Origin: Thiohalobacter sp.
Lineage (GTDB): Bacteria > Pseudomonadota > Gammaproteobacteria > DSM-19610
Assembly: GCA_027080445.1 (NCBI GenBank)
Contig: JALWRY010000343.1
Span: 1 to 14,792, forward strand
Direction: 5' to 3'
DNA: 14,792 nt
The notes beneath the pieces are model-generated. The model ran no database searches. It was given only the letters and a program-made list of their open reading frames with translations, and had not been told where the DNA came from. Below are positions 1 to 6,763 of the stretch, one piece after another. The translations under genes were made by a program, and so were the position numbers. How positions within the stretch are numbered: position 1 is the stretch's first letter; each line of letters starts with the position of its first letter.

Positions 1-496
1 CGGTAACTGTGCGTTGGTGCGCTGCATGCCCAACACCCCGGCACTGGTGCAAAGCGGGGCCACCGCCATGTTCGCCAATCGTGCGGTCAACGATGACCAG
101 AAGGCGTTGGCGGAAAACATCCTGCGCGCCGTCGGACTGGCCTTGTGGGTGGATGACGAAACGCAGATGGATGCCGTTACCGCGCTCTCGGGTAGCGGCC
201 CGGCGTATTTTTTCCTGGTCATCGAAGCGATCCAGGAAGCGGCGCAAACCCTTGGGCTGGATACTAAAACTGCCCGGCTACTGGCGATGCAGACCGCCTT
301 TGGCGCGGCCAAAATGGCGCTGGAAAGCCGCGATGACGCCGCCGTACTTCGCCAGCGGGTAACGTCGCCCGGTGGCACCACGGAAAAAGCCCTGTCGGTG
401 CTTGAGCAGGGTGGACTGCGCGCACTCTTCAATGACGCCCTCACAGCCGCCTGCGACCGTTCGCGCGAGCTGGCCGAACAGTTCGGGTCCGAATAA
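1..496 (+). CDS. proC: Pyrroline-5-carboxylate reductase, C-terminal part (5' end outside window)
   Basis: This enzyme catalyses the last step of proline synthesis, the NAD(P)H-dependent reduction of 1-pyrroline-5-carboxylate to proline, in the cytoplasm. The reading frame is open from base 2, so the N-terminal Rossmann part and the start codon lie upstream of the window. The visible 164 codons begin within the family's MPNTPA segment (CMPNTPALV). They then carry the C-terminal dimerisation and substrate-binding helices, including the ALSGSGPAYFF stretch and the RVTSPGGTTEKAL signature. The TAA stop shares one base with the ATG of the next gene (TAATG), which suggests a proC-yggT operon with coupled translation. 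The sequence looks intact and the identification is firm. Confidence 0.97.
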   Translation, partial: GNCALVRCMPNTPALVQSGATAMFANRAVNDDQKALAENILRAVGLALWVDDETQMDAVTALSGSGPAYFFLVIEAIQEAAQTLGLDTKTARLLAMQTAFGAAKMALESRDDAAVLRQRVTSPGGTTEKALSVLEQGGLRALFNDALTAACDRSRELAEQFGSE

Positions 497-1059
497 TGGG
501 GGCAGGCTACGTGACCAACCCGTTGGGGTTCCTGATTAACACCCTGTTCGGGCTGTATATTCTCATGGTGATGCTGCGCTTTATCCTGGCCGTGGTACGG
601 GCGGATTTTTATAACCCGGTCAGCCAGTTCCTGGTCAAGGTCACCAACCCGCCACTGCTGATGCTGCGCCGGGTCATCCCCAGCGCAGGAAAAATCGACA
701 CCAGTGCACTGGTGCTGATGCTGGGCCTGCAACTACTGTCCTTCACCCTGATCAGCCTGCTGCGGGGTGGTCCACTGGCGCTGTGGCCGTTGCTAGTCCT
801 GTCGCTGCGCGAGTTGACCGAACTGTTACTCAACATTTTCCTGTTCTCGATATTTGTCCAGGTCATTATCAGCTGGGTGAACCCCGGCACCTATAACCCC
901 GTGGTGTCGCTGCTCTACAGCATTACCGAGCCGGTTTTGCGCCCCTGCCGACGACTGGTGCCGCCGATCTCCGGTATGGACCTATCGCCACTGGTGGCGC
1001 TGATTGCCATCCAGCTTGCCAAGTACCTGATACTTCCGCTATTTCTGGTGTTCGTATAA
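496..1059 (+). CDS. yggT: YggT family integral membrane protein
   Basis: This 187-residue protein has two copies of the YGGT domain (PF02325). Each is a hydrophobic helix pair followed by a conserved N-P segment: FYNPVSQFLVKVTNPPL near residues 38-52, and its repeat TYNPVVSLLYSITEPVL near residues 131-147, which leads into R-P-C-R-R-L-V-P-P. It is an inner-membrane protein of uncertain role; relatives have been linked to osmotic stress and, in plastids and cyanobacteria, to membrane organisation. yggT next to proC is a very common gammaproteobacterial arrangement. The ATG overlaps the proC stop by one base. A GTG five codons downstream (511) follows a GGCAGG stretch and is an alternative start, so the true N-terminus is slightly uncertain. 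Confidence 0.93.
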   Translation: MGAGYVTNPLGFLINTLFGLYILMVMLRFILAVVRADFYNPVSQFLVKVTNPPLLMLRRVIPSAGKIDTSALVLMLGLQLLSFTLISLLRGGPLALWPLLVLSLRELTELLLNIFLFSIFVQVIISWVNPGTYNPVVSLLYSITEPVLRPCRRLVPPISGMDLSPLVALIAIQLAKYLILPLFLVFV

Positions 1060-1068
1060 GGCGCTTAC

Positions 1069-1368
1069 ATGTCTGAGTCCTGTTACCGGTGGCAGGATGA
1101 CGACCTGATCCTGTCGATCAGGCTGCAACCCCGCGCCAGCCGGGACGAAATTGTCGGTGTACACGGCGACCAGCTGAAAATCCGCATTACCGCGCCCCCC
1201 GTCGACGGCAAGGCCAACCTGCACCTGCTGCGCTACCTGGCGAAATACTGCCAGGTGCCACGCGCCAGCGTCGAGCTGATCAGCGGCCAAACCGGTCGCA
1301 CCAAAAGAGTGCGTATTCACCGGCCCAAACGCCTGCCCGGGCCGGTGAATCCACCAGCCTCCGACTAA
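1069..1368 (+). CDS. yggU: DUF167 / YggU family protein
   Basis: This is a 99-residue cytoplasmic protein of the DUF167 family (PF02594), whose fold is known from E. coli YggU but whose function is not established. Family hallmarks are visible: the RLQPRASRDEIVG segment near residues 16-28, the KIRITAPPVDGKAN core near residues 36-49, and the basic SGQTGRTKRVRI segment near residues 77-88. The length is normal for the family. It starts nine bases after the yggT stop and so belongs to the proC-yggT operon. About 130 bases without a gene follow before the dynamin-like gene, and they hold a possible terminator hairpin. Confidence 0.93.
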   Translation: MSESCYRWQDDDLILSIRLQPRASRDEIVGVHGDQLKIRITAPPVDGKANLHLLRYLAKYCQVPRASVELISGQTGRTKRVRIHRPKRLPGPVNPPASD

Positions 1369-1449
1369 ACACTAACTCTCTAAAAAACCTACTAAAGCCC
1401 TGCAGCCTGTGGCCGTTACCGGGGAAAGGTACGCTTGTCGCGTAAAACC

Positions 1450-1475
1450 GACAGCGGCCGTCATACCGGCCTGTC
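1450..1475 (+). terminator. GC-rich hairpin between yggU and the GTPase gene; weak terminator or leader structure
   Basis: GACA (1450-1453) and GGCCG (1456-1460) pair with CGGCC (1467-1471) and TGTC (1472-1475), with a two-base bulge (GC) and a six-base loop. A short CCATTTT follows (1476-1480). This could end the proC operon weakly, or act as a leader structure for the GTPase gene, whose ribosome binding site begins ten bases downstream. The T-run is too short for a confident intrinsic terminator. The rest of 1369-1497 shows only a small TACC/GGTA stem (1417-1431) and an A/T-rich patch near 1370-1398, with no clear promoter. Confidence 0.35.
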
Positions 1476-1485
1476 CATTTTCAGC

Positions 1486-1493
1486 GGGAAGAG
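1486..1493 (+). promoter_or_regulatory. Ribosome binding site that decides the GTPase start
   Basis: GGGAAGAG lies four to six bases before the in-frame ATG at 1498. The alternative in-frame TTG at 1435 has no comparable purine-rich site at a proper distance (GGGGAAAGG at 1421-1429 sits about five bases before it, but a TTG start would place the hairpin of 1450-1475 inside the coding region). I therefore favour 1498. Confidence 0.6.
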
Positions 1494-1497
1494 ATGC

Positions 1498-3486
1498 ATG
1501 CAGCAGGATCAACTTGATCGCCGCCTCAAAAACTACGCACAATGGCGCGAAAAACTGATTCACGAAATCCAGTCGTTCCAGGCATGGCTTGAAACGCATG
1601 AACTGGCATCCAGCGAACAGGAATTCAGGATCTTTGAAACCATCGAGGCACTGCGCAAGGATCGTCTGACGATTGCCTTTGTCGCGGAATTCTCGCGTGG
1701 CAAAACGGAGCTGATCAATGCGCTGTTCTTCGCGCACTTCGGACGGCGACTGCTGCCCTCCGAGGCCGGACGCACCACCATGTGTCCCACCGAATTGTTC
1801 TACGATCATGAAACACCGGAAGCCTATATCCGCCTGCTGCCGATCGAAACCCGGCTCAAGGATAAAAGCATCGCCGACTTCAAGCATGAGCCGATCCACT
1901 GGAATCACACACCGCTGGACATCAACAACCCGGAGCAGGTCGAACAGGCCCTGCACGAAGTCATCCGGACCCGCCAGGTCCCGCTGGAAAAAGCCCGCGA
2001 ACTGGGACTCTATGACGAAGCCACCGACCCCTGGTTCAAGACCCATGGCAAACCACCCGAGCAGCTGGAAATTCCCTACTGGCGGCATGCCCTGATCAGT
2101 TTCCCCCATGACCTGCTCAAACAGGGCCTGGTGGTTCTGGATACGCCCGGCCTGAACGCCATGGGCAACGAACCCGAACTTACCCTCAGCATGCTGCCGG
2201 CCGCGCAGGCGATACTGTTCCTGCTGGGCGCCGACACCGGCGTAACACGCAGCGACATGGAAATGTGGGAACATCATGTGTCAGCCGTTCGCAATGACGC
2301 CGGCAAGAATCTTGTCGTGGTACTCAACAAGATCGATACGCTCTGGGACGAACTGAAAGACGCCTCCGCCGTCAAGGCCAGCATTGAATCGCAGCGTATC
2401 GCCAGTGCCGAACAACTGCATATTTCTCCCGAGCTGGTCTTCCCCATGTCGGCGCAGAAAGCCCTGCTGGCAAAAATCCGTGGCGAGAAAAAACTGCTCC
2501 ATGAGAGCCGCCTGCCCGAACTGGAAGACTATATCGCCAACACCATATTGCCCGGCAAACAGGACATCATCCGCAACAACCTCGTCACCCACATTGGCGG
2601 GATGGTCGATGAGAACCTGGCCGTACTGGAAAACCGCAAGGTGGAGACAACCAAACAACTGGCCGAACTGCGTTCGCTGCGCGGCAAGAATGCCGACGTC
2701 ATCATGCACCTGATGAGCAAATCACGCGAGGAACAGGCGGCCTACCTGCGGAACGTGGAAAGTTTCCAGAACAGCCGGCGCCTGCTGCAAAACCAGGCGC
2801 GCAGCATGCTCGATGCGCTCAGCATGGAAGCGCTGGACCGGCTGATCAACAAGACCCGCGAGACCATGACGCACAGCTGGACGACCGCCGGCATGAAACG
2901 CGGCATGGAAACCTTTTTTGAAGGCGCACGGGACACCATGGACCAGGTCACCACGCATTCAGAACAGACACGCATGCTGATCCGGGCGACCTACAAGAAA
3001 TTCCATGAGGAACATGGTCTGCCACAGATCATGCCCAAGCAATTCTCCACGGCGCGCTTCTCATCCGACCTCGAACGCCTGTACCAGGAAGCGGAAAGTT
3101 TCCGTCGCAGTCCGATGATGGCTGTGACCGAGCAGTCCTTCGTGATCAAGAAGTTTTTTATCTCGCTGGTCAGCCATACCCGCAGCCTGTTCTTCAAGGC
3201 CAACCAGGATGCCAACGCCTGGCTCAAGGAAGTCATGAACCCGTTGGTCAGGCAGATCAAGGACCACAAGGCGACCATGGAGAAACGCCTTGAAACACTG
3301 CGCCGCATCAGTGAATCACGCGATACGCTGGATGCCCGCATCAAGGAACTGGACGCGCTGTTACGGGAAACCAAGCGGCAGATCGACGCCTTGCAGCAAA
3401 TTCGCCATACCATCCGTTCCGATGATGGTCCTCCGGGGCAGGCAACGCCTGCCAACACGCAAAACCGGGAAGAAGCCATCGTATAG
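1498..3486 (+). CDS. Dynamin-like large GTPase
   Basis: This 662-residue protein belongs to the bacterial dynamin-like GTPases. The G domain shows a G1/P-loop at residues 63-70 (AEFSRGKT, with the usual first glycine replaced by alanine), a threonine-rich G2 region near 93-98, G3 DTPG at 215-218, G4 NKID at 277-280, and SAQKAL near 318-323 in the G5 position. A long helical region follows. It includes a hydrophobic/basic stretch near 541-566 that might touch membrane, and ends in a coiled coil near 590-640. There is no signal peptide or clear membrane helix. Dynamin relatives remodel or protect membranes using GTP; the role of this subfamily is not known to me. It lies alone between yggU and the DUF4426 gene, where metX-metW would be expected. 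The GTPase assignment is firm; the cellular role is open. Confidence 0.88.
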   Translation: MQQDQLDRRLKNYAQWREKLIHEIQSFQAWLETHELASSEQEFRIFETIEALRKDRLTIAFVAEFSRGKTELINALFFAHFGRRLLPSEAGRTTMCPTELFYDHETPEAYIRLLPIETRLKDKSIADFKHEPIHWNHTPLDINNPEQVEQALHEVIRTRQVPLEKARELGLYDEATDPWFKTHGKPPEQLEIPYWRHALISFPHDLLKQGLVVLDTPGLNAMGNEPELTLSMLPAAQAILFLLGADTGVTRSDMEMWEHHVSAVRNDAGKNLVVVLNKIDTLWDELKDASAVKASIESQRIASAEQLHISPELVFPMSAQKALLAKIRGEKKLLHESRLPELEDYIANTILPGKQDIIRNNLVTHIGGMVDENLAVLENRKVETTKQLAELRSLRGKNADVIMHLMSKSREEQAAYLRNVESFQNSRRLLQNQARSMLDALSMEALDRLINKTRETMTHSWTTAGMKRGMETFFEGARDTMDQVTTHSEQTRMLIRATYKKFHEEHGLPQIMPKQFSTARFSSDLERLYQEAESFRRSPMMAVTEQSFVIKKFFISLVSHTRSLFFKANQDANAWLKEVMNPLVRQIKDHKATMEKRLETLRRISESRDTLDARIKELDALLRETKRQIDALQQIRHTIRSDDGPPGQATPANTQNREEAIV

Positions 3487-3540
3487 CGGCTTGTCGTAAG
3501 CTCGTGATATCCTTGAGTCCCTGCAGAAAAACTGGACGGC

Positions 3541-3574
3541 CCGGTTTGGTCTATAGTTTCATTGAACAAACCGG
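3541..3574 (+). promoter_or_regulatory. Palindrome around a candidate -10 box upstream of the DUF4426 gene
   Basis: CCGGTTTGGTC (3541-3551) and GAACAAACCGG (3564-3574) are inverted repeats of 11 bases with one mismatch; the outer eight bases match perfectly. The 12-base centre holds TATAGT (3552-3557), a good -10 match, but no convincing -35 lies 16-18 bases upstream. It could be a repressor operator covering a promoter, or a hairpin in the leader RNA nine bases before the AAGGAG ribosome binding site (3583-3588). An A-run, not a T-run, follows it, so it is not a terminator for the + strand. The remainder of 3487-3540 shows nothing recognisable. Confidence 0.45.
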
Positions 3575-3595
3575 AAAAATCGAAGGAGAATTCGG

Positions 3596-4042
3596 ATGCT
3601 GAAGAAAATATTGTTGCCCGTTCTGCTTGGCACACTGCTCATCCTGTCGGGTGGAGCGAATGCGGAAAACTCCCAGGACTTTGGCGACTACGTTGTCCAT
3701 TTCAATGCCCTGAACACGAATTATCTTCCCCCCTCGGTCACGCGCGAATATGGCCTGAAACGCAGTAAAAATCGCGGCATGATCAATGTTGCGGTACTAC
3801 GCAAGGTCATGGGCACAACGGGCAAACCGGTCGCAGCCGAGATCAGCGCCAGTGCAACCAACCTGGCCGGCCAGAAACGTGACATCAAGCTGCGCGAGGT
3901 TCGCGAGGGCACAGCGATTTACTATATCGGGGACTTCCCGATCGCACACGAAGAGACGTTCCGTTTCACACTTCACGTCAAACCGGCAGACAATAGCGAT
4001 GCACTTGAGGTGAAATTCAGTCACCAGTTCTTTACGGAATAA
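3596..4042 (+). CDS. Exported DUF4426 protein
   Basis: This is a 148-residue protein with a clear Sec signal peptide: K3-K4, a leucine-rich core, and an A-N-A end near residue 23. It is therefore probably periplasmic, with a mature part of about 125 residues. The mature part matches the DUF4426 family (PF14467): a DYVVHFNALNTNYLPP opening, REYGLKRSKNRGMINVAV in the middle, and a beta-rich end. The function is unknown. In Pseudomonas-type genomes the family sits in the proC-yggT-metX-metW-DUF4426-rdgB neighbourhood, so this looks like a remnant of that order without metXW and rdgB. AAGGAG six to seven bases upstream supports the start. Its last 11 bases overlap the end of the convergent gene on the other strand. 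Confidence 0.9.
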   Translation: MLKKILLPVLLGTLLILSGGANAENSQDFGDYVVHFNALNTNYLPPSVTREYGLKRSKNRGMINVAVLRKVMGTTGKPVAAEISASATNLAGQKRDIKLREVREGTAIYYIGDFPIAHEETFRFTLHVKPADNSDALEVKFSHQFFTE

Positions 4043-4706
4043 TCCGGTACAAGGCGTACAGTCCAAACCCGGCAACCAGGATACCGGCCAGTCGTCGGGT
4101 GCGCGGGTCGCGCACCCGCGTCGCCAGCCGCTCTGCCGCGGCGCCCATCAGTAACAGGTTGGGCAAGGTACCCAGACCAAAGCTCAACAACAAGGCCGCA
4201 CCCTGCGCCGGGCTGCCCGCTGATATCGCCCACACCAGCACGCTATAGACCAGGCCGCAGGGCAGCCAGCCCCAGATGGCGCCCAGCACCAGCGCCTGTC
4301 CGGTACTGCGCACCGGCAGGAAACGCCGACCCAGCGGCTCCAGTCTTGTCCAGATCACGCCACCCAGTCGTTCGATACGCGTCAGGCCGTTCCACCAGCC
4401 GCCGAGGTACAAGCCAAGGGCGATCATGAACAATGCCGCCAGCAGTTCCAGGCCAAGCTGAAGTTGATGAATACCGCTCCAGTGCGACGCCAGCCAGCCA
4501 ATACCGCCAAACAGGGCGCCTGCCAAGCTGTAACTGGCGATTCGCCCCGCGTTATAGAACAGCTGGTAACGCCAGCGTGTGGCGCGATCATCTGCCGGCA
4601 GTCCCAGTGACAGTGCGGTCACAATGCCGCCACACATGCCCACGCAATGCACGCCACCCAACAGGCCCACCAGGAAGGCCGACAACAGCGAAACATCAGT
4701 CAGCAC
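4032..4706 (-). CDS. Sulfite exporter TauE/SafE-type (DsbD_2 domain) membrane protein
   Basis: This 224-residue polytopic membrane protein has about six helices. It resembles the DsbD_2 (PF13386) proteins usually labelled 'sulfite exporter TauE/SafE'. Diagnostic parts are GGVHCVGMCGG (residues 17-27, with H20, C21 and C25), RIASYSLAGALFGGIG (55-70), WLPCGLVYS (147-155, with C150) and FGLGTLPNLL (176-185). Relatives often lie beside cytochrome cbb3 assembly genes (ccoGHIS) and are suspected of metal or thiol handling. The histidine and cysteines in the membrane fit such a role, but the substrate is unknown and sulfite export is not shown. It starts with GTG, backed by GGAGG, inside the ampG 3' end (11-base overlap), so it is coupled to ampG. 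It is unrelated in sequence to the TauE-type gene at 8205-8960. Confidence 0.85.
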   Translation of the reverse strand: MLTDVSLLSAFLVGLLGGVHCVGMCGGIVTALSLGLPADDRATRWRYQLFYNAGRIASYSLAGALFGGIGWLASHWSGIHQLQLGLELLAALFMIALGLYLGGWWNGLTRIERLGGVIWTRLEPLGRRFLPVRSTGQALVLGAIWGWLPCGLVYSVLVWAISAGSPAQGAALLLSFGLGTLPNLLLMGAAAERLATRVRDPRTRRLAGILVAGFGLYALYRIIP

Positions 4707-5931
4707 GGGCGTCAGCCTCCGTCAGCCAGCCCCGGAAGCGTGTGAGCAACAACAGGCCCGGCAGGGCAATCAGGGTACAGAACACAAAGAACCCGACCCA
4801 GCCCAGGCCTTCTGCCATATAACCGGTCGGGGCCGACAGGATGACCCGGGGTATACCCATCAGGCTGGTCAACAAGGCGTACTGCGTGGCGGTAAAACGG
4901 CGATTGGTCAGGCTGGCCATGAAAGCGACAAACGCCGCGGTACCCATACCGCCACTGAAATTTTCAAAGGCAATGACAGCGGCCAGCCAGGGCAGGCTGT
5001 AACCGTGCAACGCCAGCACGGCAAAACCCGCAGTTGATACCGCCTGCAGGATACCGAAGCCCCACAGCGCCCGGTAGATGCCAATACGCAGCATGATGAT
5101 GCCACCTGCCAGCCCCCCGGCCAAAGTGGCCGTGAATCCGAAAAATTTGACCACCGTGCCGATTTCCGTCTTGCTGAAACCAATATCCAGGTAGAACGGC
5201 ACGGTCATGTTACTGGCCATGGTATCGCCCACCTTGAATAACAGGATGAACAACAGGATCAGCCAGGCGTGGTGGCGTTTGAAATAGTCCACGAAGGGCT
5301 GAATCACCGCTTCACTGAGGGTAGCCGGCAGCCCCTGCGCCGCTACCGGCTCCGGTGCAAACAGCGTGGTGCCAAGACCCACCACCATCACCGCCGCCAT
5401 CAGGGCGTAGACCTGAGAGAAGGGAATGAAATCGGCCAGGATCAACCCGCCGCCCGAGGCCAGCAACATGCCGACACGGTAACCATTCACATACAATGAA
5501 GCGCCCAGGCCCAGCTCCCGGTCCACCAGCGCCTCGCGCCGGTAGGCATCGATGACAATATCCTGGCTGGCGGAGAAAAACGTCACCAGCAGGGCCGCCA
5601 GCGCAACCGGCCAGGCGTTTTGCGCCGGGTGCGTCCAGCCCAGCAGGGTAATGGCCAGCACCAGGCACAGCTGAATCAACGCCAGCCATCCACGCCGCCG
5701 GCCCAGTAACGGCAACGCATAGCGATCGACCAGCGGCGCCCAGAGGAATTTCAGCGTGTAGGGCAGGCCGACCAGCGCAAACAGACCGATCGTCCCCAGG
5801 TCGACGCCTTCATCGGTCATCCAGGCCTGCAACACCGAACCGGTCAGCAACAATGGCAGGCCGGAGGAAAACCCCATCAGCAGTGCGACCAGCATGCGCC
5901 CGGAAAACAGGGTCCTTACCGTGTCATTCAT
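4696..5931 (-). CDS. ampG: AmpG family muropeptide permease (MFS)
   Basis: AmpG imports GlcNAc-1,6-anhydroMurNAc peptides from the periplasm for cell-wall recycling, and so influences AmpC beta-lactamase induction where ampR-ampC exist. This 411-residue protein has the family's N-terminal signature: LLMGFSSGLPLLLTGSVLQA near residues 18-37, then GLPYTLKFLWAPLVDRY near 55-71 and a GRRRGW loop near 77-82. About 12 hydrophobic segments follow, with a cytoplasmic centre around residues 200-225. It is shorter than E. coli AmpG (491), which carries extra C-terminal helices; many proteobacterial members have this length. Its ATG overlaps the stop of the upstream nuclease gene (ATGA, 5928-5931), and it has no ribosome binding site of its own, so translation is probably coupled. 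Confidence 0.9.
   Translation of the reverse strand: MNDTVRTLFSGRMLVALLMGFSSGLPLLLTGSVLQAWMTDEGVDLGTIGLFALVGLPYTLKFLWAPLVDRYALPLLGRRRGWLALIQLCLVLAITLLGWTHPAQNAWPVALAALLVTFFSASQDIVIDAYRREALVDRELGLGASLYVNGYRVGMLLASGGGLILADFIPFSQVYALMAAVMVVGLGTTLFAPEPVAAQGLPATLSEAVIQPFVDYFKRHHAWLILLFILLFKVGDTMASNMTVPFYLDIGFSKTEIGTVVKFFGFTATLAGGLAGGIIMLRIGIYRALWGFGILQAVSTAGFAVLALHGYSLPWLAAVIAFENFSGGMGTAAFVAFMASLTNRRFTATQYALLTSLMGIPRVILSAPTGYMAEGLGWVGFFVFCTLIALPGLLLLTRFRGWLTEADARAD
4716..4720 (-). promoter_or_regulatory. Ribosome binding site supporting the GTG start at 4706
   Basis: On the minus strand GGAGG lies nine bases before the GTG at 4706, inside the 3' end of ampG. It supports this start rather than a later one and fits reinitiation after ampG translation. 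Confidence 0.6.
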
Positions 5932-6701
5932 AAGTTGTAGTCATAATCCATAATCAACGGTGCGTGATCGGAGAAATGTTTGTCCTTGTAGATACGGGCT
6001 TTCTGTACGCGTTTCGCCAGCGCCGGCGTGACAACCTGGTAGTCAATGCGCCAACCGACATTCTTCTCCCGGGCGCGTCCACGGTTCGACCACCAGGTGT
6101 ACTGGTCCGGTCGGGTATCGACGGCCCGGAAGGCATCGACAAACCCGGCCGATCCGAATAATTCGTCCATCCAGGCCCGCTCTTCGGGCAGAAAACCGGA
6201 ATTCTTGCGGTTGCCACGCCAGTTCTTCAGGTCGATCTCACGGTGGGCGATATTCCAGTCACCGCAGATCACATACTCGCGCCGGCTGCGCCGCAACTTG
6301 CGCAGGTGGGGCATAAACCGCTCCAGCATATCGAACTTTTTCTGCTGGCGTTCCTCACTGGAGGAACCGGAATGCATATACAGCGAAACCACGCTGAGTG
6401 CACCGAAACGTACTTCGATATAGCGCCCTTCACGGTCCACATCCGGCCAGCCCAGTCCGCTGATCACCTTGTCGGGTTTATGCCGGCAATAGATCGCCAC
6501 ACCGCTGTAGCCCTTTTTCTCCGCATCGTGGAAATACGTGTGCCAGCCCCGTGGCCAGAACACGCGGTCCTGCAACTGGTCGATCTGCGCTTTGGTTTCC
6601 TGGAGACACACCACGTCCGCGCGCTGCCGCGTCATCCAGCTGAAAAAGCCCTTGCGGGCCGCCGAGCGGATCCCGTTGAGGTTGGCGGTAATAATACGCA
6701 T
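5928..6701 (-). CDS. xth: Exodeoxyribonuclease III family AP endonuclease (Crc homologue, catalytic residues kept)
   Basis: This 257-residue endonuclease/exonuclease/phosphatase-fold protein acts on abasic sites and DNA 3' ends in base excision repair. The ExoIII catalytic set is present: N7 (NLNG), E35 (QETK), Y108, D148 and N150 (GDWNIAH), D220 (GWRIDY), and D245-H246 (SDHAPL). The ATG at 6701 is chosen because it opens directly into MRIITANLNG and has GGAGA five bases upstream; an open frame reaches 6749, but those residues match nothing. In Pseudomonas the gene beside pyrE is crc, a degenerate ExoIII relative that regulates catabolite repression together with Hfq. This protein shares features such as KNWR and FLPEERAWMDE, but its active site is intact, so a nuclease is more likely. 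It heads the operon with ampG. Confidence 0.92.
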   Translation of the reverse strand: MRIITANLNGIRSAARKGFFSWMTRQRADVVCLQETKAQIDQLQDRVFWPRGWHTYFHDAEKKGYSGVAIYCRHKPDKVISGLGWPDVDREGRYIEVRFGALSVVSLYMHSGSSSEERQQKKFDMLERFMPHLRKLRRSRREYVICGDWNIAHREIDLKNWRGNRKNSGFLPEERAWMDELFGSAGFVDAFRAVDTRPDQYTWWSNRGRAREKNVGWRIDYQVVTPALAKRVQKARIYKDKHFSDHAPLIMDYDYNL

Positions 6702-6763
6702 GCGTTCTCCTGTAGCCGTTGCGCGTGTATCATACCGGAGCTTTTTCATTCCCGGTGGAGTCC
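6702..6763. promoter_or_regulatory. Divergent promoter region between xth and pyrE
   Basis: These 62 bases separate two divergent start codons, so promoters for both genes must lie here or inside the genes. TATCAT (6728-6733) is a possible -10 for pyrE, with only a weak -35 (TTCTCC, 6705-6710). ACCGG (6734-6738) can pair with CCGGT (6752-6756), which covers the start of the pyrE ribosome binding site GGTGGAG (6754-6760). This could be a small regulatory hairpin, but the stem is short. Confidence 0.35.

Noticed and set aside
1435..1497. TTG start giving 21 more residues on the GTPase
   Set aside because: It would place a hairpin inside the coding region, and the ATG at 1498 has its own ribosome binding site.
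1372..2277. Long minus-strand open frame of 301 codons opposite the GTPase gene
   Set aside because: It has no recognisable domain, and the opposite strand holds clear GTPase motifs; high GC content explains such shadows.
6702..6749. Sixteen-residue N-terminal extension of the ExoIII-family protein
   Set aside because: The family begins at MRIITANLNG, and the later ATG has GGAGA at a good distance; the extension would also consume most of the divergent promoter region.
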